Below, one piece after another: positions 1-15,000 of a stretch of DNA of 60,000 nt. This DNA comes from Antedon mediterranea (taxonomy: Eukaryota; Echinodermata; Crinoidea; Comatulida; Antedonidae). The notes under the pieces are model-generated. The model was not told where the DNA came from. It did not search any database and saw only the letters and a program-made list of their open reading frames with translations. Position 1 is the first letter of the stretch, and each line of letters opens with the position of its first letter. The stretch spans positions 13,002,501-13,062,500 of the forward strand of contig NC_092671.1 in the NCBI RefSeq assembly GCF_964355755.1, written 5' to 3'. Made by a program: the position numbers and the translations under genes.

Positions 1-2967
1 TAATTTTTAATGACAAACAATACTGATAAAAAGATCATGCTTTAAGAATTTCCCATAAAATAATTGTGCATTTCACAACACATTTGTTTGCATACCATAT
101 TGAATTTAAACCAACCTTTCTCAGTCTTATTCATTTGTAGTATTTAATTAATTAATTAATTATTCTGTCTTTATAGTTTTATACTGAATTTACATTGAAG
201 AAGTACACAAAAATGTATTTCCAAAAAAAAAAAATTAAAAAAAATTATTTTAAAATTGAACGTTTTAAGGTATACATTATTTAATTTCACAGGTTTATAA
301 TTATAAAGATTATTTAATTTACCAAAATTGGTACCATCTGTAAATTAAATGTCTATATTAACTTGCTGATAAATTCAAAAAGGAAAAAATATGCATGCAA
401 CAGAAATTGCATTATTGATTTTAGCAATCATAAAAATCAAAGTAATGTAAATCATCAATCTTTACTGTAGCAATGATAGCCAAGTGTCTTATTTCAAATA
501 CCTTGGAATTGAAATAAAGAATCGGTAGAGACAGATGAATAAAATACCTACTGACGACAGGTGTACGATTGAAATCAAGTAAATTAACATAGCACAGGCC
601 AGTACACCCCTGCTTGCATTAACTGTGCGGTGAACGTACATTCTCTATGCTCGTACTTAGGTTTCAATCTTTGCATTGATACCGTTGATAATTAAACTTA
701 ATTTATTGACTGACTAATACTAATAGAAGCTCACTTGCACTGTACAAGCATGGCGTATTATTCAATAAAGAAAGAACTTGAGGTTTAAAGTTTATTAATA
801 CTTTTCACTATAAAGGAGTTGGCCTAAAATGAAAAAAAAAAGTCGTTATGAAGGAAAATATATTACAAAATTAAAGATTGATTTAAAGTTATAATCTGAC
901 ATAAATACTTTGTATGTTACTTTAATAAATTCAAAATTTGAATTTGAAGCTGAAATATGTGAATATTAATCGAATTTGACTTTGGCTCATCAAAATTTGG
1001 CTGGTTCATAGTGTAACTAAAGTGTGTATAATATCCTTGCCGTTGGGAATACAGATAAGGCCAATGATTGAAAATTAAGTTAGTTATGGATTCATCTAAT
1101 TCTTTCATTTGGTATATACTAATATTCTAATTCAGAGTAATGTTGTCGGGCTATACACTATCGATTTCAGGACGTACTGAATCATAAAATATTCGGTAGC
1201 CTTTCGGGCAAGTATGAGCCCTGTTAAATCCTTATTAGCCATCAAGTTTATTTTCACAAATGATTAATTAATGACAAATTATAAAAATGCCATTATACGG
1301 TAATAATGATACGAAGATCTAAATGTGCACTGAAAGTACATGAGACCTACAGCTTTACGTCCTATCCGAAGGACAAGCCAATGAGAGTAAAACATGTTGC
1401 CTATGGATACAGTCAATACATGGCACAGACAAGATGGAATTCGACCCATGCCTAAAACACACACTAGTCAGATTTCGGTCATCACTATCCAGTCTATACA
1501 GACGATCTTCCATTCAAAAACTCAACTTACAAGGAACCAAACCTCAATGCAGTATGGCCATATATATATTAGACAAAACAATATCGTTTATTGCCGTGTA
1601 CACTTTCAGTGGGCCTGGGTATGACATGTGGCAAATATCAGGGGGTTATACTCGAATTGCATAAAAAATCAAATTTTGATCTCATATACAGTATATTTCA
1701 GTTATTTGAAAGAATTGTATTTAATCATATGCTATTAATGTGACATATTCTGTAGATAATGACTGCAGTACAGTGCAATAAAAAATAATGTGATATATTT
1801 TCCATAACCTATAGTTAAAAAATATCATATCAGTACAAAAGGAAAACTAAATTGTTCACTGCTACTATGTAAACTACTGAAGACACCACAGTCATTACTT
1901 CATCAGTTCTGATCATTTCTGCAATGAAAGGCATTTGAATATTAATTTCATTAATATGTGACAGATAAATAAATATAAACTACATACTACTCTACTAATA
2001 TTTGATGGTATTCATCTTTGTATTTATTTATACCCTATTAATATTTCATTCCATACAATTATAATATTTCTTGCATCTATTCTTAGTAAATGAGCTATAC
2101 AAGGCTAGTATGTTTATTGAACCATCATGTACGACGTACAAAAATATGTTTAGACGTAATGCATGTTGGAGTAAAGAATACGAGTTTCTCTAATGCAATT
2201 GGTTTGCACAGTGTGTGTGTATTATTATTATTACTTTCACAGCAGACTCAATATTATCAGACTCATTAACATAAACATACATTACAAATCCCAATTTATG
2301 GTGGTGAAGGCCTAGAGAATGCAGATGTAAATAACAATATCAAAGATCATTTGTTTCTGAGAAATTCATATAAATAACGTTATGTTTGTGCAGTAAAGAA
2401 AATTAGCTTTCAATAAATTATTATTTGAATATTGAATTGATTATTACAGTGTGTTATGATTTCTACTACAGTTAAATTATCGTTAAATTAAAAAACGATG
2501 AATGCCGTTTTCATTTCATGAGGCGGGATGTTGTAAACTGGTAACAGTAGAAACACCCTATTTTAGATCACTACATTGTTTCTTGTTCTGATTTTAGATT
2601 ATAATGGCCTTGTAAGTATACATTTTAAACAATATTTTTATTATTTTATATTTTGCTTACATTTTTGGTTATTGATACAATTTATTTAAAATTTTAATTA
2701 TGTTTCTTTTTTCTCGTAATTACAAATTTTTTGTTTAAATAGTTTTTTTATATTTTTGGGGTTTGATATTTTTTCACTGGTTGTTTGTTACTAATGATTT
2801 GTTAATCAAAAAAAACCATTTTTAATACTCAATTTTTTCCAACCTGCTCATTTTCATTGTGCTTTATCCTACTCTGTACAGTTTATTTTGTGATTGCACT
2901 ACACAGCGGCAAGTCTATGAAACAACAGAACATTACCACTAAAATTCTTAACAATTTTATCTTCTAG
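1..2967. other. Non-coding DNA upstream of first visible CACNB exon
   Basis: This stretch is AT-rich with no convincing exon. I looked for the usual Cav-beta exon that precedes the SH3 exon (an acidic, Glu/Arg-rich segment) and did not find it. It is therefore most likely intron of the same gene, with the N-terminal exons outside the window, or promoter of a short isoform. Apart from a reverse-oriented SINE-like unit near 1.3-1.5 kb I see nothing structured. Confidence 0.5.
1310..1500 (-). repeat. tRNA-headed SINE-like unit, reverse orientation
   Basis: Read on the - strand, this holds a B-box-like GGTCGAATTCC (about 1436-1446), followed by a tail with TTCGGATAGGACGTAAAG and TGTAGGTC. The same tail layout (TCGGATAAGGAC, AAACCGTAGGTC, then a GTGCACTT-type motif) occurs on the + strand at 53.16-53.23 kb, so the two appear to be relatives. 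The A box is unclear and the ends are approximate. Confidence 0.5.
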
Positions 2968-3090
2968 ACGAAACCAGTAGCTTTTGCCGTACGAACAAAT
3001 GTAAGTTTTGACGGAAGTTTAGATGACGATTCACCAGTACAAGGCTACGCAATATCATTTAATGCAAAGGATTTTCTACACATCAAAGAG
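2968..3090 (+). CDS. CACNB: CACNB exon a: first half of SH3
   Basis: Acceptor ttatcttctag and donor GAG|gtagcg; 123 nt, 41 codons, phase 0 at both ends. It encodes [11 protein letters not shown] through [10 protein letters not shown], the start of the Cav-beta SH3 fold. I recall vertebrate genes splitting at the same point, just before the KY-NDWWIGR segment. Confidence 0.95.
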
Positions 3091-6000
3091 GTAGCGTATG
3101 CCATTTTATATATGTCTATATTGGAATAGTTACAGTATAATCATGAAGAAATCCAGTCGCTGTCTACACTAGTTAAGCTATGTTCATATTTGGCCAAGAT
3201 TCAGTTCGGTGGCCAAAAGAACTCAAAGCTACGTTTAAAAAAATGTTTTGTACGGAATGTGGCATTAGTGTAAACAGTTCTCTATTCTAAAATACTACAC
3301 ACATTTTCCATGATTTTTTTTCTGGCCATTAGGGACCAAAATCTGGGCTCAATAGATAGTAGCTTTTATCAATATGAAACTTTAGTTCCAAAAAAACAAA
3401 TTAAATTGCTTTATAGTCAAATTATTTAGAACCATGTTGTTTAAACAAATTTAAAATAGACCTGAGCAAGAAGTGGAATAACAAGGCCATTGGTATCACA
3501 TGCCTTGGGGTGTGATGTTAGTTCGATACCATTTTTCAAGTTGTTTCAACAAAGTGCGTTTTTTGACATTTGACTATTCTTTCACGTGTACAAGGTACAT
3601 GTGTCAATGTCCTTACTACTATACCGTCATACACACCTTGGATATGTATTTCTGACATGGAAATGCGGAATTAATATGCAAACACAGGGGACGCTTCCTC
3701 ATCATTGCTAATTTATCCGACACCTTTTTATGTGTGAACCCAATCATCCTAGAATGAATTCGCTAACCATTAATGTTCAGTTCTCTTAAATGGAATGTAT
3801 AAACAAATGTTGCCATAGTTACCATATGAACTACACGATTGATTTCTTGTAGATGTTTCTCTTAAAAACATGCAGTGAAGCAAGTACAAATTAATGTATC
3901 AATAAACCTATTGGATCAGTTATTGTATTTTACCGCATTGTCTTGCTATCTTGCTCTATGAAGATTTTATAAAATAATAAGCTGTTTTACACAGACGAAA
4001 ACATGCGCTGTACTTTTAATTACTACGCATAGGTATGCATGTATCAAGAAAAAAAAAATCCTGCATGATTTCAACCAAACAAACTTATATTCATACGGAT
4101 TGATTACATTAATTACCTAGAACAAAAGTAATTATGTAGGTTACTGTAAATACAGCAAGAATCATTCCCCTTGAGTGCTGTTGCGTTATTTTACGTATGA
4201 CATGTAATGCTTTGGCTCGTTTTCACACACAGCCATTCAGTACCGTGACGTTTAAGGTTACTCGTTTGCGTGTGTGTTTCAGTCGTTGAACTATTGAAAA
4301 CATGGTTACTACTTTTTAGCATGTTACACACATTTAGAGAAGGAATGTAACATTAATAAAGATACTCTCTGGATAAAAGGCGTGGCAGATCTTTTTTCTT
4401 ATATTTCTTGACAAAAAGACCACGCCTTCATCATTTCTTTTTGAGACAAGAAAGAGTATACATGTCTGAATATAAAGTAGAGTGTTTGCTGTTGCTGTTG
4501 TAATAAAACAAATATTTGAGGTTTCTAATCTGAATATGCTTAGTTTTTAAAAGGAAATTTGAAAAAAATAGTGAAAGGTCTTCTTCAAAGACCTGTCGTA
4601 ATTGTTGCATGTGCACACAAATTGTTTCAGGTTTACAAGCACTGAATGATCTGCTTAAATGCTATTCAAAGTATTTGAAAACTGTGTGGCATCTCAACCT
4701 TGGGCTAACAGTGAGGGGGCTAAATCGATGTTCTTTTTGTCTAGTCTGTTTGATCCGTGATCCGATGGGCTTTACATAAGTCTGGAATGTGTGGACATCT
4801 AATGTTATGTATCCTGTTGTCAATTCTTTGTTTATTTACTCTAGCCCAGATGGTAGATGCGTGTTAATTAACAAAGTGTAATTAACCATGGTGAATTAAC
4901 AAAGTGCAATTAACTGTTCTGTGTAAGAGTAAGATATATCTGCTGGTATACTGTACTTCAAGCAGGTGAAGATGTACTTTATACTGTATTAATAATATTG
5001 CTTGTTAACATTTATTAGTGTCCTATTGTATTTAATGCAATTGAGAACTGAGATATTGTATGTTAATTTGGGAAGCCATTCAATGAACAAAAATAATTTT
5101 TCATTTTCCAGTTATTGTCTAACCTTTTCTTGTTTACATCTGGAAAAGAACTATGGTGCTATTCCTTAAAGAAGAATGTTAATAGGGAAAAAAAATATGC
5201 AGATGAATCAATAGGAGGATATAAAGTAACAAGTCCATATTCAATAAACATTTTAGTTATACATAGCAGTAATCAGTGTGTTTTGCAATGAAAAATGTTA
5301 TACAAGAAGTTAAATATTTATAAAATGAAATATAGTTGATAGTACTGAACTTTGAGATTCTGCTTGATGTTTTTAGTTATTACAAAAACTCAAAAGGACA
5401 ATCATGTTTTTTAAATTATTACTGCCATTTCATCTTTGACAATTTAAATTAACAATCATCATCATCTTTCATTGGCAACATCTAGAGAATCAATGTTTAC
5501 TTCATAGTCATAGCCTTATAGCATTGTCACTTTCGTCATCATTTTTATTTTTAGCTACGAATGACATAAATCTTCAATTTCATCATCATCATTTCTCAGT
5601 AGTAACTTGTTGACGTCTACTGTAGTGCAGAATCTAGCATCTAAGATTTGATTAAAATTGGCCTTTACTACAAATGTAAACCAGTCTTCATATAGAATAC
5701 CTATAATTAGTAAATGCCAGCCATTGATTCAGTCATTGCCTTGAACCATGGGATAATCTCTACCATGCCTGTTGTACAGTATTGGTTCATTCATTATTGA
5801 TCTACCATTGCTCATATGTACATATTTTCTATAGGAGGTGATGAGCTATGTTGAGACTGTGATGACAGAAATGACTTATGAATATTTAACATGCCAATTT
5901 ACATATTACTGTATAATTTCTATTTTACATACAAATGATTAGATTCAATATCGGCCTACTATTGCTCTAAAAATAATGCTTGCCTATTTAATGTATGAGA

Positions 6001-9000
6001 TGAGCTACAGTATGCTAAAACGGTGATGACAGAAATGACTTATGAATATTCACATGAAAATTTACATATTACTGTATAATTCTTATTTTACATACAATTG
6101 ATTAGATTCAATATCGGCCTACTGCTATTTCTCATGTAAAAAAAAAGTGTCCCCCATTTTAAACGAGTTGAGATAATGCTGAGGTTGTAATGACAGAAAG
6201 TGACTTATGAATATTAACTTAATTTGCGTATTATCATTCCTATTTTAATAATACATAAAATGATTAGATCCAATATAGGAGTACTATTGCTTATGCGTAC
6301 AGATTTATTTCTTATTATAATAAGCAGAAGGAGAAACTGATGCATTATAACCGATTAAGTAAAATGATTTATGAATATTAAACTATTGAAAATGTCACAT
6401 TCTTCCTATCTAAATTTATTCTATTGATGAGTAGTAGGTTCATTATTGATCTGCTATTGCTCATACTCTTTTTCTTAATTTACGTAACTTATTCCAATCT
6501 AAAATTATTCTATAATTGACAATGGAATACGACTTATGAATATTAACCTATTGATACATATTCATATTGCTATTATTACCAATAATTGTGTGTAGGTGGA
6601 TGCTGGTTTTCAGGATAGATGCTTATTGTTTTGCCGCCTTTTATCTTCGATTTTTATAGTTGTTGCTAGCAAAAATAAAACATTTCTGTTCTGTTTATTT
6701 TTCTCCATTTAGTTGTTATACATGTTTTTTTCCCTATTCTGTTTATGATATGTAATCTAGTTTTCCATTGCTCTAAGCAGTTTTAATGGCACTGATCCCA
6801 TCTTTTCTCCCCATGTCACCCAAACATTAAGTTCCTGTCCTTCCATTTATTCTCTACAAAGTGTACTTTTCCAGGGGAAACTTTTGATTAACTCGATAAA
6901 GTATCATACACTCTTTTGGTAATTCCTTTTCACAACAGGGGTGGATTGCTATAAGCGGTCTATAAACGGGTCTTAGCGTTTAGCTGGCTATAATTTGTGA
7001 CGTAGCAAGTAGTCTTTATTAATAGACTATTGCTATACCGCGGTCTAACCTGTAAATGGTCTTTAAAATTAAAGCCTACTTGAATGAGTCTTAACACAAT
7101 CTGAAACCTCTCTTTTTGTTGCTTTTACGTATTATTTATCGTCAAAAACGACCAGTTTTAAGTGTTACATCAAATAATAATGGTGATTTTATTCTTATAT
7201 AGGCCTAGAATGGATTTTCTCGCTTAGAAATGTACGTACTGTTATGATTGTGAATTAAACAAGCATGACGAACATTACCTTATTTGGTATTCTACGTGCA
7301 AAGTACGCCCTCAATTTGTTACTTTACACGGTCTTATCTAAGACTGTTTTATAGCAATGGTCTAACAGGGGTGGCTTTAGTAAGACTGTCTATCTGATAA
7401 ATCCGGCTTTAATCGGGGAGTTAAGACCATCAGTTAAGACTGTTTTATAGCAATCCGCCCCTGTAGTTAACAAAGCGAAAATACAATAACAACTATTGTA
7501 CAACTATGACCTTTTTTTTTTCAACCACTGACCTGAAGTGCGGCATATTACTATTTACCATTTAAAAACATGGCTATATTTGAATTAAAGAATCCTTCCA
7601 ATATATTTACAATAGACAGTAATTCAAATGTAATATAATGAAAATAATTCATTCATATATATTTTTTTATTACTACATTACACAAGATGTATTTATCGAG
7701 TATTACTTTTACAATGTCTCAAGACATGAAGAAAAAAACCTATCTAATGCCTCATTGCAGATGATAGTTTATGCAGCATAAATAGATAATTATGCATATG
7801 ATTTGAGATGCAATTTTCATTTACTGTTTGATGAAATAGATTTTAGAATTAAAAAAAAACATTCACAAATGAATCAGTATGAATTAATAATTATTTAATA
7901 CAAATATATTTAAAATATGGTGTTTTATATTGTAGTTCAGAAAATTAAATTAAATATTTAATATGCGATATAAATCTGATTCAGGAAATTAAAAAAAAAT
8001 GTTGTGTGCCGTTAATGATTGTGAAAATCACTGCTTTTAATTAATAAATACAGTAAAATGTATTGTGTTAAATTATATTAAATAAATTTATAAACAACAA
8101 TCCTGATTTACAAAATTATAAACATTTTTTTTTAATTACCGTAACCTTATCAACTTATGACTCGCATACAAAAGGTGAAATGGAAAATATCTGTCCGCTT
8201 TTGTGATTTAGCTCTATAAAAAGCATCACTCGCACTGCAGTATGTAAAGGTTAAGATATAAAAAATGTTATTAAAATTTTTTGTATCGTCAACTATTGTT
8301 TTTAATATCCCATGACAATTTGACATGTTTTGTTGTTAATTTGTAAAATACAGTATTCATTACTTTTAAAAGAAAAGAGTAATCCTTCTGGTGAAAGACC
8401 TAATATCTTTATGTTTCATTTTGATGACGTCATCATGTTAAAAATTGGAATAATAGGCGGGTCCCGTAATTTTACCGAAGCTACACTATATGTTAAGTAT
8501 GTATACAGAATTTAGTGTATACTACTTAGACACAAAATAGATAGCACACTGAAACATTTTATTTTCTTCGGAGCATAGGCCTAATCTTTTTTCTGTGCGC
8601 AATATTCTGACGTATGATGTGCACATGGTTTGTCGTGCAGATAACTAACTCGTCAAAAGTGACGAGTTCAAATCTAGTTATGATTAGATTATGAGTTGGG
8701 CCTCTATTAATTGAACCTCTATTGATTAGACCTCTATTGGTTGGACCTAAACAAAAAAGGTTTCAGGTTAATAGCTTCTATGACATTTGGCTTGGATGCA
8801 ATAATAAAAAGGGAAAACAATGACTAACAACGACAAGTCTTAAATAGTGAATATATCTAGGCATCAGTAAAATGGATTCACTTTGAATTTAGATGTACAT
8901 TCTGAATATTACACTAAGGAGATGCTCTTGCCGATCGATACTTGCACAATCTTGATAGGCTATTCAACCAATGCTTTGAATTTTAATCAGAGAGAGTCTC

Positions 9001-12000
9001 AAAGATTATTCAGAAATCTTACACTAGTATCAGCTATTTCCAAGAAACTGTTTCCATTTTTTTACTTAAATTCAATTTGAAATCCTATGAGGTATACTTA
9101 AAGATTTTAAAACAGGGTCTTTCCTTTAATTACTAATCTTCTATGTTAAATAAATTGATTACTCTAATTTGCGTTTGCATTAGAAAAACATTACCGCCAG
9201 CCTGCTATAGGCAATGATAGACTATACGAGTAGTGACTCAGTTAGATAGGTCACATGTGCATATCGACGTATATATTGTCTAAAGGCCTCAATATTATAT
9301 GGTAATTTTCGATCATATATTTGTATTCAATGTACAGTATAATTAAAACATTTTTTTTAATTTCCTATGTAATTTATACCTTATCCTAATGTTATGGAAA
9401 TATAGTTTACCTCTTTTTGTAATTTCATGAAAACATTTCTGTAAAATCTTTATTACCTTTGAATATTCAGATCTTATAAAAAATAAAATTAAAAAACAGT
9501 AGCTAAATTCTGTGTATGTGTTTGGGCTTTACTAACAGAGCCAAAATTATTAGTAAGGTATCGTTTTAGTACTGTATTTTGTCATAGGAGAGTTTTGATG
9601 AACCTTAATTTGACATCCCAGCTGTTTTGGTTTACTATCAAAACTAGTTTACATGGATGTGTCTGTCTGCCAGTTTAATAGGACCTCCTTTGTATCGATG
9701 GATTACACCTAAAATAAAAACTGCAGCAAGGTACAAAATATCTTTAGAAAAAAATGGCAAATTGAATTGCACAACTACATATTGGTATTGTTCTAAAATA
9801 TTCTTGTACATTCGAATATTAAAACCATTCAAGAGAGAGGAAATATGATGTATGTGTACAAGCTTCGATGGTTTGAGTCTTGTCCCATTTATCATCTCCT
9901 TAGGCTAAACATAATTGTGTCTGTGAATTTTAAATGTATGCAAGTACTAGAGAAACCTGAAATATGGTGCATGCTACCTAAAGGCAGGTTACAATGTGCT
10001 TTTAGCTGACACATAATGGACAATAACATGCCTAATAATTACTTTGAATATTTTCCGTACTGTATGCGAGGAATGCGTTTTCTTTATGGTATTCTTAATA
10101 ATGTTTGTTCTTATTGCAATGTAGTCAAATATAAAAAAGTAATACCCTGCATAGTTTATTATAGTTAATTGCATTGCAACAAATGGGACTCTTTGGTTGC
10201 TAAAACACAACTAAATCTTAGCAAATTACTGCACATGGTTACAAGCCAATCTCTTTTGAGGTTTCCTTTCCATTTTTTTTTTAATGAAGAAGTTTGAGTG
10301 TCTGCAAAATTTCGCAATTGCTGAATCATAATGGTTTGTAGCATGTACAACATATTTGACGCTACTACTCTGTGGCTAAAAGAGGCATTTATTTATCCTT
10401 ATGTATGTGCTTTAACTAAATAACAATTTACTTTTTTTTATACAGAAATACAACAATGACTGGTGGATAGGGCGTGTAGTGAAAGAAGGAGCAGACGTAG
10501 GATTCATACCAAGTCCAGCTAAACTTGAGAGCACAAGGCTACAACCCTCAAGTAGTAGAAGCAAACTTATGGCCAAGTAAGTTTTACACATAATTTAATT
10601 TAATGTCAAATAAATTATTGCATTTAAAAAAATATTGTCCAGATGATTGATTATAATCATTTATTTTCTGTATCATACAAAGTTGAAGCAAACTGTGACA
10701 AAAAGCCATGTCATCTGAAATTTGCAATTTAGAAATTTGCTTGTAACCAGCATTAATAATGTTGACAAATTGCTATAATCAAATTAGCACTTACCAATAA
10801 TTATTTGAAAAAAAGCAAAGCAGGTGAAAGGTTTGTTAATATATTTTTGATGAATCACATTATTACAAGAAACTTTGTTTTAATATTAATTACCTGAATG
10901 ATTCTGGCAGAATATTCGTAATTAAAATTTAAAAATCCACATGAAGGTGCAACATCTTTAATTTAATTTTCTCACTCCACCCATGGAGCTGATGTTTACA
11001 AAACATTTCATAAACATTCAAAATTTTAATTATCTGCATGAACGTAATAGAGAAAAAAATACAAACTATTGTAATTTCATCGCAGTATCCAAAAAAGGTG
11101 ATCTAAGGAGAAGTTATTAGACAGGCTGATGTACCTGATCATCCTTATTTAATTGAACTAGCATACTGCCATAAACATATAAAAAGCAAATCAAATTTCA
11201 TGTTTCCTTTGTTAATATGAACATCGTACTTTTGAATCATCAAAAACCAATTAACAATATTGTGATCATTGTTTTTTGTTGTTATTATTGTGCAACTGAA
11301 GTTTCACTTTATCTACATGTATTTATATGCCATAATTTGACATCTAATTTCATTTTAAAAAAAATGTCTAATGCAAATCAATTGTTTTTTTTTCCAAAAA
11401 TCAAATTAACAAATCTGTTTAACTTCCCGTATTTAATTTGTTTAAATAAACATTACAATATAACCAGAAAAATCAATAGTAAAAATTGGTAACTATAGCA
11501 ACGTAGTATTTTCTCTTACTAGCATCAATTGAATGCTAATTTTGTTTTGTTCATTAATATAACAAAAAGAACAATTCTGTCCTGTATTCTGGCACATTTG
11601 AACAGTTAAAATCCATAGATTTGGCATCTAAATCAAAATAAAAAAATTCATATAATTAAATTTATGGTCACTTTCTGAGTATTTTCTTAATCACATGATA
11701 CCATACTCTCATACTCTATATTGGTGGATTTTTAAATCTCTTTAATTATCATTAAAGCTCTGTCTAAATTTTACGTGACAAAACAATTTGATGTGCCCAT
11801 TTATGGACATGATAATGTCATATCACTACCATATTTGAGCATATCACTATCATATTTGAGCACTTTTTTTGTCAAACTAGTTTGATGATAGTGTAGACAG
11901 AGCTTAATAAGAAACACAATTTTTCTTCCATTAGATAATTTAAATAAAATACAGATAATAAAAAAAAAAATTATTCAATTTTAATGTTATTACATAATCA

Positions 12001-15000
12001 TATCTCTATTAAACAATAGAAATGTATAGTCAAGCTCTTTCTGTTTATTTCACAAGGGGTTAGAGTATACTTTTGAACACAAAATTGTTATTTTTGTTCA
12101 CGTATTAAAGTAAAATTTTAAAATATGTGAAGCAGACCGTATTCAAGTGAATTCTTTCATTACGATCTAAAATTATGTCTTTTTATTGAAATTGTTCGCT
12201 TGAGTGAAACTACAGTTGCATGTTTTATGTCAAAAGTATAGTGCATTATTATCATAATATTAAAAATGAGAACATGCCATTGAGGTATTAAAAGCGAATT
12301 GTACTTTTAATCCATGCTAAAATTATGATTATGCCGATTCTGTCACCCGTTTTATCGCCATGGTGATATCATACGTTATTGAAAAGATGAATCGCATGCC
12401 TTCCTTACTAAGTTGAACCCAAGTAGATTTTTTTTTGCCTTTTTTTATTTCAAATTAAGTATTGCACATATGCTAAAATTATAATTATTATTAAAAAATA
12501 TTTCAAAATTGATGAAAAACAAATCTTAATAGGTTTTCAATTTCTTTTTTCTCCTACCTTCCTCCAACCCTTGTTTTGTATTATCTAACATTCTTATTAA
12601 TTGCCACTATGTTATGTTTTCATCCTCTTTATGTTCTATTTCTTTATGCCTGTTTATTTATCTTAAATTCTATTGCATTTCTCCTTTTTAATGTTTTTAC
12701 TAACTATAATGATTAATCTTTGATATGATTTGTTGTACAAATGTTTATTTCTTGGCCAATTTCATACGATTTTGGTACAATTGCTTTGAAATACTAACAA
12801 CTATACTTGCGCAACAATTGCTCACTATACCTTGCTATTTATAATAACACTTAAGTAGCAGTTCGACAAGAACGTCATTAGAACAAGCTGGTAAAAGTTC
12901 TTCGTTCCTAAATAACAACAAAGCAGCAACCCTACCTTTGAATAGTAAAAGTAGTTACCCAACTTCCCCCCGACACAGCAGGTCTACAAGTGGTCTTAGT
13001 TCCAGCTCGAACCTTGGTGACATCATGGTCCTACCAAACTCAAAATCTTCAAACAACTCAAGAGGATCAACACCACCAACGCCAGGTATGAACTTTTATT
13101 TTACAAAAAATGTAATAATAAGGCCAAATAAAAAAACATACTTGTTAAGCGTCACCGCCCGCTCCTGATTATCCAGCCGCCTCTCTTTTTATTTTTATTT
13201 TTTTTTTACCGATATACAACGGAAAGTTCAGCGGCCCGGCCCAGCTCCAGAGTAGGGCTCGAAATACACGCTAGCAAACTAGCATTTTGCTAGTAGATTC
13301 TTCATAATTGCTAGTTGAAAATTTCAAAACTAGCAAATGTTTGTTAGGCTAGTGTAATTTTTGAAAAATACGTACTTTTTAGCTTAGCCAACGCTAGCCG
13401 CCGATCGCTCTATGGGCAATTTGGTGAAAACAATTGTTTCATTTACACGCCGCCGATTTACGTCAAGGAAACGCGAATAGCACCGTGAATCATGTAATGT
13501 GGTAAACAGCAAGCTTTTTCCCCAACACATTAAATCATGTGCATTTAGTACGTCGCTGAGGATTACATCATCAGTCACGTGATTACAGAATACGCGATTA
13601 TCAATTTAGGGATTTAACGAAATAAATATTTTGCCTACACAGTGGTCGAAGCGCGTTTTTTTATAGGTTCGTAAATAGGAAACACCCCATACATAATGGA
13701 CTCTACCAATTTTGTTTACGATGATCTCGCGCTCGAGATCGGCACACCACGAGGTCCTGTTGGGCGATGGGTTTCCTTATGCCTGGTTTACCTGTGGAAT
13801 ACATACACTTTTTGCATCACAACTTTAAATACTGATTTACACAGCAATTGGCAAAGGATTCATCAAAGAAGAATGAATAAGTTGAATAAAAATTCACTTA
13901 AGAAATGCCGTAAGCTGTTTTCAAACTATAAATCAGCCCACTATTTAGTATTATTGAGACCAAATCATGCTTCTCGCGATAGGGAATTTCCTGGATAGAT
14001 GAGTCGAGCGAGAGACGGCGGATGGCCGATGAGTGAGGCGGGGGTAGCAGCTTGGACGGATTAGTTAGCCTAGGGCCTAGGATATAAACAATACAAAACT
14101 CTCAATTTTGTCTTAGGCAATAATATTTCATACATAGTCAATTTTGTTCTGTTTCGCATTTTAAAAGTTTGACGTTTCGTCCTAAAAAAAGTGGGCCAAA
14201 GCGTCCACCGCGCAAAAATATACCTCCATAAAAAGTAAAAAAAAAAAAAAAAAAACCGTCCCCCCGCCCCTGAAAATTTATGAGGATGTGACGCTTAACA
14301 AGTATATTTTTTTATTTGGCCTAATCTTATTTGTAGATTAAACTGCCAAATTTTTATTCAGAATTATCCATTGAAATGTAAGTTTTCACCCATTTTATTT
14401 ATGTCCACCTACTGTATTATTATGGTCAAATTTTGTAAAATACTGTACTTTTCAGCCTTTTGGCTGCTGTTGTATTTTTTATGTCTTTTTTTTATGAATA
14501 AATATACCTGATTATTATTACAAAACCTCTACTCCTCCACCCCCTCGACCTAAATTTGTGTATTCATAGTACATGAAGTCCTAATGTTTTTCAACATTTT
14601 AGTTTGAATAATTGAAAATATCTTCAAAATGTTAAAACAACTTTATGGTAATCAAGCATTCAAATTAACTCATTATTATAATTATATATTTTTGAAGAAC
14701 TGTTATATTATTTATAGTTGGTTTAGACAATATTAATAAACAAATGGTTATGAAACTATAAATAAGATCAAAGTTGTCATTATATTATAAACTGTGTGAA
14801 ATGAATTCATCGTGAATGAGGATAATACAGTGGCTGTGTAATGCTTGAAAATACACATGTATACATTAAGAATAACATTAGTGGAAATGATGTGTGGGAT
14901 GACGTATTACGAACTAAAGTATACTACGTTTTCTAATACTATATTTGTTCAAGAATATTCTAAACTGTACTTTAGATCTATTTTATATTTGTTTATAACA

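Larger units (their letters stand above)
3091..10445. other. CACNB intron a (7.4 kb)
   Basis: AT-rich intron. It contains a ~165-bp tandem array (about 5.78-6.60 kb), an inverted-repeat element (6936-7463) and a small tandem array at 8.7 kb, listed separately. Short reading frames inside it have no recognisable protein character. Nothing else stands out. Confidence 0.8.

Noticed and set aside
3460-3545. tRNA-like stretch with AGTTCGATACC
   Set aside because: Only a B-box-like match; no A box at a proper distance and no cloverleaf.
13696-13998. 100-codon frame inside the 13.1-14.3-kb transposon
   Set aside because: No transposase motif is visible, and the length is within chance for this more G+C-rich segment.
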